DNA from: Rhodocyclaceae bacterium | GTDB lineage: Bacteria > Pseudomonadota > Gammaproteobacteria > Burkholderiales > Rhodocyclaceae | Direction of reading: 5' to 3' | Assembly (NCBI GenBank): GCA_018261935.1 | Contig: JAGTRP010000020.1 | Coordinates: 28,170-92,169, forward strand | DNA: 64,000 nucleotides | Shown here: in pieces, positions 52,274 through 61,000 of the stretch | Layout of the letters: every line of letters begins with the position of its first letter | Numbering within the stretch: position 1 is the stretch's first letter | Program-made: the position numbers and the translations under genes | The notes under the pieces: model-generated | Told to the model about the DNA's origin: nothing | Databases searched by the model: none | The model's input: only the letters and a program-made list of their open reading frames with translations

Positions 52274-53062
52274 ATGAACATCAATTCGCGGCAAGCGCTC
52301 GCTTTCGCCACCGGCGCGTGTCTTGGCGCCGGTGCCTGGGCTGCCGGCAGTGGAGCGGACCTGGCATCCGAAACCGACCGGGTGAGTTACGCCCTTGGCT
52401 ACCAGATCGGTGGCGATTTCAAACGCCAGCAGGTCGATCTCAATTCGGCCGCGGTGGTGCGCGGCATGGCCGATGCCCAGGCCGGCTCGGTGCCGCTCAT
52501 GACCGAGGAGGCCATGCGCGGCACCTTGATGGAACTCAAGCGCAAGGTCGTGGCCCAGGAGCGGGCCGCGATGCCGCAGATCGACCGGCGTTCCGGTCCC
52601 GATGGCATCGCGGCGCCGCCGGCCGACGACGCCAAGCCCTCCGGCGCGGCCCCCTCCCAAGGGGGGCGCAAGGCGGTGAAGAGCCCCGAAGACGCCCGGG
52701 GATTTCTCGAGCGCAATGCTCGGCGGCAAGGGGTAGTGACGCTGCCGAACGGTGTTCAATACAAGGTGATCAAGGAGGGGAGCGGCAAGGGGCCCCAGCC
52801 GGCGGACAAGGTCGCCCTGCTTTACCGGGGTGCCCTGGCCGACGGGAAGGAATTCGGCAACACCGACCGGGAAGGCAAGCCCACGCCGAAAACCTTTCCC
52901 CTCGCCGCCTTGGTGCCCGGCATGCGAGAAGCCGTGTCGCGCATGAAGGAGGGCGCCCAATGGCAGATTTTCATCCCGCCCCAACTGGGCTTTGACGCCG
53001 GTACCCCGCTTTACCGCAAAGTCACGGTATTCGACGTCCAGCTGGTCGCTGTCAATCCTTAG
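52274..53062 (+). CDS. Periplasmic FKBP-type peptidyl-prolyl isomerase
   Basis: ATG 52274 gives 262 residues. A signal peptide (GACLGAGAWAAG) is followed by an FKBP_N-type helical dimerisation part (DRVSYALGYQIGGDFKRQ) and a C-terminal FKBP domain (about 160-262: TLPNGVQYKVIKEGSG, KVALLYRGALADG, QWQIFIPPQLGF). This matches Mip/FkpA foldases. The rotamase core deviates in places (LLYRG for VHYTG). It lies 80 bp after the multicopper oxidase and may help fold it in the periplasm (inference). Confidence 0.86.
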   Translation: MNINSRQALAFATGACLGAGAWAAGSGADLASETDRVSYALGYQIGGDFKRQQVDLNSAAVVRGMADAQAGSVPLMTEEAMRGTLMELKRKVVAQERAAMPQIDRRSGPDGIAAPPADDAKPSGAAPSQGGRKAVKSPEDARGFLERNARRQGVVTLPNGVQYKVIKEGSGKGPQPADKVALLYRGALADGKEFGNTDREGKPTPKTFPLAALVPGMREAVSRMKEGAQWQIFIPPQLGFDAGTPLYRKVTVFDVQLVAVNP

Positions 53063-53235
53063 CGCCACGGATGCCGGGAGAAGGCGCCGGATGTCGCTTC
53101 TTCTTGCAGCCGTTGCTGCGGCATGAAAAGGCAATACATCCAAATCAATGGGTTACGGCAATGACCGGTGCGTTGCTTCTGACACTATGTGAGCGCCATC
53201 CGGTGCTCCATCACAATGATTCAAGGAGAAATATC

Positions 53236-53877
53236 ATGGCATTTCGCAATCTGGTTGCGGCGATGGCGTTGATTGGCATGACGGCTAGCGCCAGCGCAGC
53301 CGTGCTTTTCGACAACGGAACGGCCCTCGAGGACTCCGGTTTCTGCCACAGCAATACCCCATCGTGCGGCAGCGACGGGTGGGTGGTTTACGACGATTTT
53401 GCCCTCGCGCAGAAGAGCAAGCTGAGCGGCTTTTCCTACAACATCTTTTGGGACAATGGCAGTGACGCAAATTACGTCAGCACCAACTGGTCCATCTGGG
53501 GCGCCGACCCGAGTACCCACTTTGCCGGCGGCCCCCTTTTCTCGGGCACCCTTAGCGGTGCGCTGAGCGCAGGGGCGGCGGGTTCGACGCTGATAGACGT
53601 TTCCGGCCTGAACCTGAACCTGGGGGCCGGCACCTATTGGCTCGGGCTGCAGGAAAACGTCAATGCGGCAGGCATCATCTCCACCTATGCCGCCACCTCC
53701 CCGGGCTTCGGCACTCCGGCCATGCAGTCCGACAACTCGGGAACCGCCTTCAATACCTTCCTTCCGGAGGCCGCCTTCGCCATCCAGGGGAACACTGTTC
53801 CGGAGCCCGGCAGCCTGGCGCTCCTGGGTATCGGCCTTGCCGGTCTGACCTGCAACCGCCGGCGCCGGCAGTCCTGA
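53236..53877 (+). CDS. PEP-CTERM sorting-domain exported protein
   Basis: ATG 53236 after AAGGAG gives 213 residues. It has a signal peptide (LVAAMALIGMTASASA) and a beta-rich, Gly/Ser/Asn-rich body with a cysteine pair (FCHSNTPSCG). The C-terminus is VPEPGSLALLGIGLAGL plus a basic tail, the PEP-CTERM signal processed by exosortase. The cell therefore should have an exosortase elsewhere. The protein is probably released to, or anchored at, the cell surface or the exopolysaccharide matrix. It lies 173 bp after the FKBP gene. Confidence 0.9.
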   Translation: MAFRNLVAAMALIGMTASASAAVLFDNGTALEDSGFCHSNTPSCGSDGWVVYDDFALAQKSKLSGFSYNIFWDNGSDANYVSTNWSIWGADPSTHFAGGPLFSGTLSGALSAGAAGSTLIDVSGLNLNLGAGTYWLGLQENVNAAGIISTYAATSPGFGTPAMQSDNSGTAFNTFLPEAAFAIQGNTVPEPGSLALLGIGLAGLTCNRRRRQS

Positions 53878-53977
53878 TCCTTCCGGCACGGGATTCGCCT
53901 GTCCCCAACGCCTCTTCCGTCGGCGGGAGAGGCGTTGCTGGAAAACCGCACCGCCTCGCTTGCGGTCCGAATCCGCT

Positions 53978-54274
53978 CTAACGATTCGGAGCGGTCAGTG
54001 GCTTCAGCTGCTGCTGCATTTCACGTTGCGATGGGGCCGGAGGGGTATCTGCCCTCTCCTGACGGCCTTCGGGTTGAGATGGGTTCCGGCTCCGCTCGCC
54101 GCTACTGGCGGCCAGCATCCGGTGCATCTGTCGGTGCGAGAGTTGCAGCGGTGCCGCTTCGGGCAAGGCGGCTGCAGCCGGGGCCGGGGTTTCTTCGGCA
54201 AAGGACAAGGCGCTGCTGCCGGCACCGAGAAAACCGGCTACCAGGAGGCCGAGGGCTGAAAATTTCCAAATCAT
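53978..54274 (-). CDS. Small secreted protein, Pro/Gln-rich
   Basis: ATG 54274 has GGAG upstream and gives 98 residues; the ATG at 54289 adds five. A signal peptide (FSALGLLVAGFLGAGSSALS) is followed by a low-complexity mature part with Ala/Pro repeats and a LSHRQMHRML helix. I do not recognise it. It is convergent with the PEP-CTERM gene. Confidence 0.5.
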   Translation of the reverse strand: MIWKFSALGLLVAGFLGAGSSALSFAEETPAPAAAALPEAAPLQLSHRQMHRMLAASSGERSRNPSQPEGRQERADTPPAPSQREMQQQLKPLTAPNR

Positions 54275-54450
54275 GTCTAACTCCAACAAGTTGAGGAGTG
54301 TGCGTCCGCCGTGGGGCGATCACGGCGCCTTTATATCGGCAGTCCCTGGGGGTGGGGAATAGGGGAACCCTGCTATTGCGGATACCGGTTTTCCCCCGAT
54401 TTCAGAAGCGATTCGATAGCATCGCTCCCCCTGGCGCGGGCAAGGCCCGG

Positions 54451-55671
54451 TCACTGGATGCTCCCCGCCAGCTCGAAGATCGGGATGTACATGAGGATCA
54501 CCACGACGCCGATGACCGTCCCCACCACCACCATCAGCAGGGGTTCGAAGAGGCGGACGAACCACTCGATCCAGCGGCCCATTTCCTCGTCGTAGAAATC
54601 GGCGGTGCGTTCCATCATGGTCCCCAGGTTGCCGGCCTGCTCGCCGGCCCGCAGCATGCGCAGGGCGATGGGGGGCGCCAGGGCATGGTTCTCCAGGGCC
54701 TGGGACAGGGGCTGGCCTTCCCGGACTTGGCGGGCGGCCCGGTCCAGGCGGTCCCGCAGGTCGGCCCCCACCAGGCCGCGGGCCATGGCGATGGCGGCCA
54801 GGATGGGGATGCCCCCCTGAAGCAGGATGCCCACCGAGCGGTAGAGGCGGGCGATCTGGTAGAGGAAGATCCGCCGCCGCACCGCCGGCAGGGCCGTCGC
54901 CAGCCGGCCCAGGCGCTGGCGCACGGGAGGCAGGCAGGCCCCCAGCACCCCACCCGCCACGAGGGCCGCGGCCCCCGCCGCCAGGGGCCCGGCATGGTCG
55001 TGGATGGCCTGGCCCAGGGAGAGCAGCATCTCGGACAGCCAGGGCAGGTGGGTGCCCAGGTCGCCGAAGACGGTGCTGAAACGGGGCACCACATAGCCCA
55101 GCAGGAAGAGCAGCACCCCCGATCCCACCAGGATCAGCAGGGCCGGGTAGATGGAAGCCCCGACGATCTTCTGCCGCAACTGCTGGATGCGGGTGCTGTA
55201 GGCCACGTAGCGGCCCAGGGCCTCCCCCAGGGAGCCGGTCCGCTCGCTGGACTGGACGAGGGCGACGTAGAGTTCCGGGAAGAAGGCCGGCAGCTGGGCG
55301 AGGGCCTGGGAAAAGGACTTGCCCTCGTAGAGCAGGCGGGTCAGGTCGGCGAGCACCTGGCGCCGGGTCGGCTCCTCTTCCTTCTCGGCCAGGCTCTCGA
55401 TGGCGTTGACCAGGGGCAGCCCGGCATTGAGGAGGGTGGCGAGTTCCTGGCTGAAGAGGATGAGGGGGAAGTCCGGGCGCCGGCCGAAACGGAACCTCAG
55501 TCCGGAGGCCAGGTCCATACCCACGCCGGGAAGCCGCCGCGCCGGGCGCAGGGACATCACCCGCAGCCCCTGGCCCTCGACCTGCTGCCTGGCCTCGATC
55601 TCGGTGGGGGCGTCGAGAAGCAGGGAAACGATGTCGTTGCCCGCGTCGACCGCCTTGACCTGGAAATGCAT
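54451..55671 (-). CDS. Type II secretion/type IV pilus inner-membrane protein, GspF/PilC-like
   Basis: ATG 55671 after AGGGAGGG gives 406 residues. Two T2SSF domains (about 70-195 and 275-395) each have the FSQELATLLNAGLPL / YQIARLYRSVGILLQGGIPI signature, and three membrane helices are visible. It is a platform protein of a pilus or type II secretion machine, but no ATPase (GspE), pseudopilin or secretin gene is adjacent. It is divergent, 36 bp apart, from a lytic transglycosylase gene. Confidence 0.88.
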   Translation of the reverse strand: MHFQVKAVDAGNDIVSLLLDAPTEIEARQQVEGQGLRVMSLRPARRLPGVGMDLASGLRFRFGRRPDFPLILFSQELATLLNAGLPLVNAIESLAEKEEEPTRRQVLADLTRLLYEGKSFSQALAQLPAFFPELYVALVQSSERTGSLGEALGRYVAYSTRIQQLRQKIVGASIYPALLILVGSGVLLFLLGYVVPRFSTVFGDLGTHLPWLSEMLLSLGQAIHDHAGPLAAGAAALVAGGVLGACLPPVRQRLGRLATALPAVRRRIFLYQIARLYRSVGILLQGGIPILAAIAMARGLVGADLRDRLDRAARQVREGQPLSQALENHALAPPIALRMLRAGEQAGNLGTMMERTADFYDEEMGRWIEWFVRLFEPLLMVVVGTVIGVVVILMYIPIFELAGSIQ

Positions 55672-55707
55672 GCAATGCCCTCCCTGGGGGACTTGGGAAG
55701 AACCGCC

Positions 55708-56352
55708 ATGACAATCGGAACGCAAGAACAATGCCCGGCGATTTTCCGCCTTTGCCTGGCGGCTGCGGCCGCCCTGGCCTTCACCCAGGGGGCCGAGGCG
55801 GACATCTATATGCGCGACGAGGGCGCCGGGGGCATTGTCCTCAGCGACCTGCCGGGAAAGGATGCCGCATGGATGGGGGCGGAGAATTCCCGGGCTGCCC
55901 TGCCGGATGCGGCCCGGCCCCAGCGCCCGGGCAGGAAAACCGCGTCACGGCAGCGGCTGGCCCCCCTGGTGGCCGCCGCCGCGGCCAGCCACGACCTGCC
56001 AGAGGATCTGCTGACCGCTGTCATCGAGGTGGAATCCAACTTCAACCCCGGCGCCGTATCCCCCAAGGGGGCCCAGGGGCTCATGCAGCTCATGCCCGGC
56101 ACCGCCCGTTACCTGAAGGTGGAGGATGCCCGGGACCCGGCCGCCAACATCGACGCAGGGGCCCGCTACCTCAAGGAACTGCTGGGGCGTTACGACAACA
56201 ACCTGTCCCTGGCCCTGGCCGCCTACAATGCCGGCCCGGCCTCGGTCCGGCGCAGTGGCGGCGCCATCCCCGCCTATCCCGAGACCCGGCGCTACGTGCC
56301 CCAGGTCATCCGGCGCTACCACAGTCTGCAGAGCTCTCCAGACCCCCGCTGA
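55708..56352 (+). CDS. Lytic transglycosylase (SLT domain)
   Basis: ATG 55708 gives 214 residues; the long upstream frame is antisense to gspF. A signal peptide (LCLAAAAALAFTQGAEA) is followed by an N-terminal DUF4124-like stretch (DIYMRDEGAGGIVLSD) and an SLT domain with catalytic E109 (EVESNFNP), GLMQLMPGTA and AYNAGP. It cuts peptidoglycan, probably to make room for an envelope machine such as a pilus or type II secretion system. A strong terminator follows. Confidence 0.9.
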   Translation: MTIGTQEQCPAIFRLCLAAAAALAFTQGAEADIYMRDEGAGGIVLSDLPGKDAAWMGAENSRAALPDAARPQRPGRKTASRQRLAPLVAAAAASHDLPEDLLTAVIEVESNFNPGAVSPKGAQGLMQLMPGTARYLKVEDARDPAANIDAGARYLKELLGRYDNNLSLALAAYNAGPASVRRSGGAIPAYPETRRYVPQVIRRYHSLQSSPDPR

Positions 56353-56404
56353 CTTCCCCGGGAAAGGGGGCGGGGTGGGGAAATTCCCCGGCTTGCCCCG
56401 GTGG

Positions 56405-56431
56405 GTTGGGGAATTTTCCCCAACGTTTTTT
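56405..56431 (+). terminator. Rho-independent terminator
   Basis: A perfect 9-bp stem GTTGGGGAA / TTCCCCAAC with a 2-nt centre is followed by G and six Ts. It ends the lytic transglycosylase transcript. Confidence 0.92.
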
Positions 56432-56538
56432 CGGGTATCCGTAATCTGCGGCTGATTTTCCGCCCTGTGCCGCCTAGCGGTTGTGATCGTGGCCCCGGCC
56501 ATGGCCGTTGCCGGCCACAACCGGCCCCTTGGCGCCTC

Positions 56539-56587
56539 AAAAAATCTCGGGGGCTAATGGCAGCTTACTTATGCAGAAGCTGCCATT
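56539..56587 (-). terminator. Stem-loop downstream of the HlyD gene, possible terminator
   Basis: On the minus strand AATGGCAGCTT and its perfect complement (56556-56566 / 56577-56587) form an 11-bp stem with a 10-nt loop. A run of six Ts follows about 12 bases after the stem. The distance to the T-run is longer than usual. It would end the RTX/HlyD transcript. Confidence 0.5.
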
Positions 56588-56643
56588 GAAGATACACGAC
56601 CATCAAGAGGCACCTCGGCCGGAGTAGACGATGACTTATCCAT
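56569..56643 (-). CDS. Possible 24-codon ORF after the HlyD gene
   Basis: ATG 56643 lies one base after the adaptor stop and reads MDKSSSTPAEVPLDGRVSSM plus AASA. The adaptor's last codons (GGAAGAGAG) could serve as a ribosome-binding site. The end overlaps the left arm of the stem-loop. It has no known homology and may be chance. Confidence 0.25.
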   Translation of the reverse strand: MDKSSSTPAEVPLDGRVSSMAASA

Positions 56644-56644
56644 T

Positions 56645-58030
56645 TCACCGCTCTCTTCCGGCCTCATGCCAGGCCTTTTGCACCGGCGACAGCAGGTATT
56701 CCAGCACGGTGCGGTCGCCGAGCTTGATTTCCGCGTTAGCCTGCATCCCGGCGGAGAGCGGGAAGCGCTCCCCGTCCATTTGCAGCGCCATCGCCTGCAA
56801 GGCGACCAGGGCTTTGTAGACCAGAGGCTGGCTCTTCCTGCCAAGGTCCGGTGAGGAAGCATTGCCGTTGCCTGTCGCATTGTCGGCCGCATCGGCGCTC
56901 ACATGCTCCACTGTCCCCTCGACCATGCCGTACTTCTGGAACGGGAAGGCGGCGAACTTGAGCTTCACCGGCTGGCCGGGGCGCACGAAGCCGATATCCT
57001 CGTTCGACACCCAGACCTCCGCCCGCAGCGTCTCCTCCTGGGGCACCAGAGTGAGGAGCACGGTGCCGGGCTGCACGACCGTCCCGGCCGTGTGGGTGGC
57101 GAGATCCTTCACCACGGCATCCTGGGGTGCCCGGAGTTCCAGGAGTTCCTGCTTGTGGGCCTGCTTGGCGATTTCCTGGTCGAGCTTGGTGGCTTGCCCC
57201 TGGATGTCGTTGCGCTCCGTGTGCAGTTGCCGGCGATAGTCGGATTCGAGCTGGGCGAGCTTCTTCTCCGACTGCTGGATGCTGGCCCGGGCCGATTCGA
57301 TCAGGAATTCCTGGGTCTTGAGTTCCTGTTCCTTCTCAATGCGCTCCCGTTTCTTGTCGCTCGCCATCAGCGGGCCGGCAAAGCCGTCCTTGGCGAGCTT
57401 CTCGAAGGCTTCGTCCTGGCCCCGGTAGTGGGGGAGCGTCTCCGCGAGCTTCTTTCTCACCTGCTCGGCAGCGGCCAGCTCCTGGGTAGCCTTCACCAGG
57501 CGGCTGCGCTCCTCGGCCAGGGCCGCCGCCAGCGCGGCCCGGTTGGCCCGGTGCTGGGACTCGACCTCCCGGGCCAGGTCCGGCGGATCGCCTACTTCCA
57601 CGCGAAAGGGCTGGCCGCCCAACTCGGCGTCGATGCGCCGCAGGGTCAGGCGCTTGCGTTGGGCGTCGGCAGCCAGCGACTTGGCGTCGGCTTCGGTGAT
57701 GAGGGCGTCCATGCGCATGAGAATCTGCCCCGCCTTCACCGTCTCGCCTTCCTTCACCAGGATGTCCTTGACGATGCCGGCCTCGGCCGGCTGGACGATC
57801 TTGACGTAGCTCTGGGGAATGAGCTTGCCTTCGGCGACGGCGACGATGTCGAGGCGGCCCACCACCGCCCAGAGGAGCAGCGCCAACAGGAGGACTAGCA
57901 GCGTCCATAGCACTTTGCGACTGAGGGGATTGGGCGGCGACTCTTGCAGGCGTAGCAAGGGCGGTGAGAAGTCGAGTGGGGTGGCTTCCGGTCCTTGGAA
58001 GCGTTGAGCAAGGTTGTAAGCCTTCTGCAT
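56645..58030 (-). CDS. HlyD-family type I secretion membrane-fusion protein
   Basis: ATG 58030 gives 461 residues; the frame also has an ATG at 58075, only a few bases after the RTX stop. One membrane helix (about 42-62: LWTLLVLLLALLLWAVV) is followed by a lipoyl/barrel-sandwich half (KIVQPAEAGIVKDILVKEGE), a long coiled coil (about 130-290) and a second beta part (LRAPQDAVVKDLATHTAG, TLVPQEETLRAEVWV). It bridges an ABC exporter to TolC. It lies just after the large RTX protein gene. The matching ABC exporter is only a remnant in this window. Confidence 0.9.
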   Translation of the reverse strand: MQKAYNLAQRFQGPEATPLDFSPPLLRLQESPPNPLSRKVLWTLLVLLLALLLWAVVGRLDIVAVAEGKLIPQSYVKIVQPAEAGIVKDILVKEGETVKAGQILMRMDALITEADAKSLAADAQRKRLTLRRIDAELGGQPFRVEVGDPPDLAREVESQHRANRAALAAALAEERSRLVKATQELAAAEQVRKKLAETLPHYRGQDEAFEKLAKDGFAGPLMASDKKRERIEKEQELKTQEFLIESARASIQQSEKKLAQLESDYRRQLHTERNDIQGQATKLDQEIAKQAHKQELLELRAPQDAVVKDLATHTAGTVVQPGTVLLTLVPQEETLRAEVWVSNEDIGFVRPGQPVKLKFAAFPFQKYGMVEGTVEHVSADAADNATGNGNASSPDLGRKSQPLVYKALVALQAMALQMDGERFPLSAGMQANAEIKLGDRTVLEYLLSPVQKAWHEAGRER

Positions 58031-58081
58031 GAGAAGTCCAGCGAATTGGGGCCGGCGATGGTGTGCCGGCGCCATCGGTTA

Positions 58082-61000
58082 TTACGTCAGTTTCACCGTC
58101 CCGGCCTGCAGGGTGGCCAGGGGCTGCAGGGCCTGGGGCTGGGTGCCAAAGCCGGCATTCCCCATCACCGACTGCGTTGCAGACACCGAGATGCTGGCCA
58201 GCATGCCATTCTTGCCATACTGATAGGCTAGATCCCCGCCAATGGCCGCCCCGTCGTCTCCGGCCAGGTAAAAATTTGTCAGCGCATTGGTCAAAGCCCA
58301 GGAGGTGAGGGTCGAGTCGGCGACGCGGGCCGCATCGAAGGCGCCAACGAGACCGTTGAAGTCGAACCGCTCCACCTTGTTGTCCCGCAGGGGGTCGGTA
58401 CCCCCCGGGGCAAAGTCGGCCATGGCCTCGGCTACCACTTGCAAGTTCAGCGCGCTATGGTTGGTGGTGCTGGCATACCAGTTGGCGAAGGTGATCTGAT
58501 CGGTGGCACCAACTTTCACGACAAGGTCGCTGGCGTTCTTCTGGAAAACCAGGTCACTGTAAGCAATCCCGCCCCCCAGGGACAGGGTATTGTCCGTGCC
58601 GGTGGTGGCAGCCACGATATCGGCGCCATCGCCCTTGTTGAAAAGGATGACGTCCGCCCCCGCGCCGGGGTTCAGGGTATCGTTGCCGGTACCGCCGATG
58701 CAAACCTCGTTGCTGGCGCCGCCAGTCATGGTGTCAGTCCCTGAGCCGCCGTCGAACAGGTTCGCTCCCAATGTATCAGTGAGGGAATCGTTGTCGGCGC
58801 CGCCCTGAAGGATATCGTTACCGTCGTTGCCGTTCAGGGAATCGCCACCTGCATCGCCCGAGAGATAGTCGTTGCCGGTCCCGCCACTCAGGGTATCGGT
58901 GCCATTCCCACCATAGAGATTGTCGTTACCGCCTTGACCGAGCAGCTGGTCGTTACCGTCCAAGCCCTGGAGAGTGTCGTTCACGCTGTCGCTGCCGTTG
59001 AGAACGTCGCTGCCGACCGTGCCTTTCATCGGCGCGTTCGTCAACACGGACGTGTCCCACACCGTACCATCGGCGAACTCGACCCGCTCGACTCGGTAAG
59101 ACGGGTCGTAGAACCAGTTGCTGACCCGGATTGAGTCTGTCGTTCCTGCAAGAGACAGGAGCAAATCGTTGGTATTGTCCGCCGGCCGGCTCAGCACCAC
59201 ATCGGTGGGCAGAATCCCGGCCTTGAAGCGGATCGTATCTTCCCTGCCGACGGTCGCATCGTTATCCACGATCGTGTCCTGGCCGTCGCCCCGGCCAAAG
59301 ACATAGACATCAGCGCCATACCCTTCGCCAGCATTGGGACCGATGCCGCCGTACAGCAGATCGTTCCCCGCCCCGCCTTCGAGCACGTCGTTGTTGGTGC
59401 CGCCATAGAGGGTGTCGCTGCCATTGCCGCCGTAGAGGGTGTCAGCCCCGCCCTGGCCGTACAGCACGTCATTGCCGTCCTGGCCATTGATGATGTCGAA
59501 CAGGGTGTCGTTGCCGTAAATGGTGTTGGAACTGGCATCGCCCATGAGCGGCGCCTGGCTCAGCACCGTGGTGTCCCAAACCGTGCCGTCAGCGAATTCG
59601 ATCCGTTCAATCTGGTTGGCGGTGCCGTTGAACCAGTCCTTGATCCGGATCGAGTCGGTCGTCCCGGCAATCGACAGCAGCAGGTCGTTGATAGCATTCA
59701 ACGGCCGGGTCAGCACCACGTCGGCCGGCAGGATGCCGGCCTTGAAGCGGATAGTGTCGAGGATGCCGACCGTGGCATCCTGGTCCACGATCGTGTCCTG
59801 GCCATCGCCCCGGCCGAACACATAGACGTCGCTGCCGTACCCGTCGGACAGCAGGTCGTTCCCCGCCCCGCCTTCGAGCACGTCGTTGTTGGTGCCGCCG
59901 TAGAGGGTGTCGTCGCCGTTGCCGCCGTAAAGGGTGTCGGCTCCGCCATAACCGTACAGCACGTCATTGCCGTCCATGCCGTAGATGGTGTCGAATAGGG
60001 TGTCGCTGCCGTAAATGGTATTGGGACTGGCATCGCCCATGAGCGGCGCCTGGCTCAGCACCGTGATGTCCCAAACCGTGCCGTCGGCGAATTCGACCCG
60101 TTCGATCTGGTTGGCGGTGCCGTTGAACCAGTCCACCACCCGGATCGAGTCCGCCGTCCCGGCAATCGAGAGCACCAGGTCGTAGATGGCATTCAGCGGC
60201 CGGGTCAGCACCACGTCTGCGGGCAGGATGCCCGCCTTCAAGCGGATGGTATCGAGAATGCCAACCGTGGCATCCTGATCCACGATCGTGTCCTGGCCAT
60301 CGCCCCGGCCAAAGACATAAACATCAGCGCCGTACCCATTATCGGCGCCGGGGCCGGTACCGCCGTACAGCAGATCGTTCCCCGCGCCGCCTTCGAGCAC
60401 GTCGTTGTTGGTGCCGCCGTAGAGGGTGTCGTTGCCGTTGCCGCCGTAGAGGGAGTCGGCCCCGCCATAGCCATTCAGCACGTCGTTGCCATCCTGACCA
60501 TAGATGGTGTCGAACAGGGTATCGTTGCCGTTGAGGATATCGTTACCGGCCGTGCCCTGGACGGGCGCTTGCGTCAGCGTATCGATGCTCCAGACCGTGC
60601 CATCGGCGAATTCGACCTGTTCCACCCGGTTCGCCGTGCCGCTGAACCAGTCCTTGACCCGGATGGAGTCCGTCGCCCCGGCAATCGAGAGGAGCAAATC
60701 GTTGTTATAGTCCGCCGGGCGGCTGAGCGTCACGTCGGCCGGTAGGATGCCGGTCTTGAAGCGGATCGTATCCACATTCCCGGCCGTCTCGTCCTGGTCG
60801 ATCACCGTATCCTGGCCATCGCCCCGGCCGAAAACGTAAATGTCGTTGCCGTAACCCTCATTGGTACTGCCGGTACCACCGTCGAGCGTATCGTTGCCGG
60901 CTCCGCCATCGAGCACGTCGTTGCCCGTCCCGCCCCGGAGGACATCGTCCCCGTTACCCCCGTAGAGCGAGTCGTTCCCGCCGGTGCCGTAGAGCACGTC

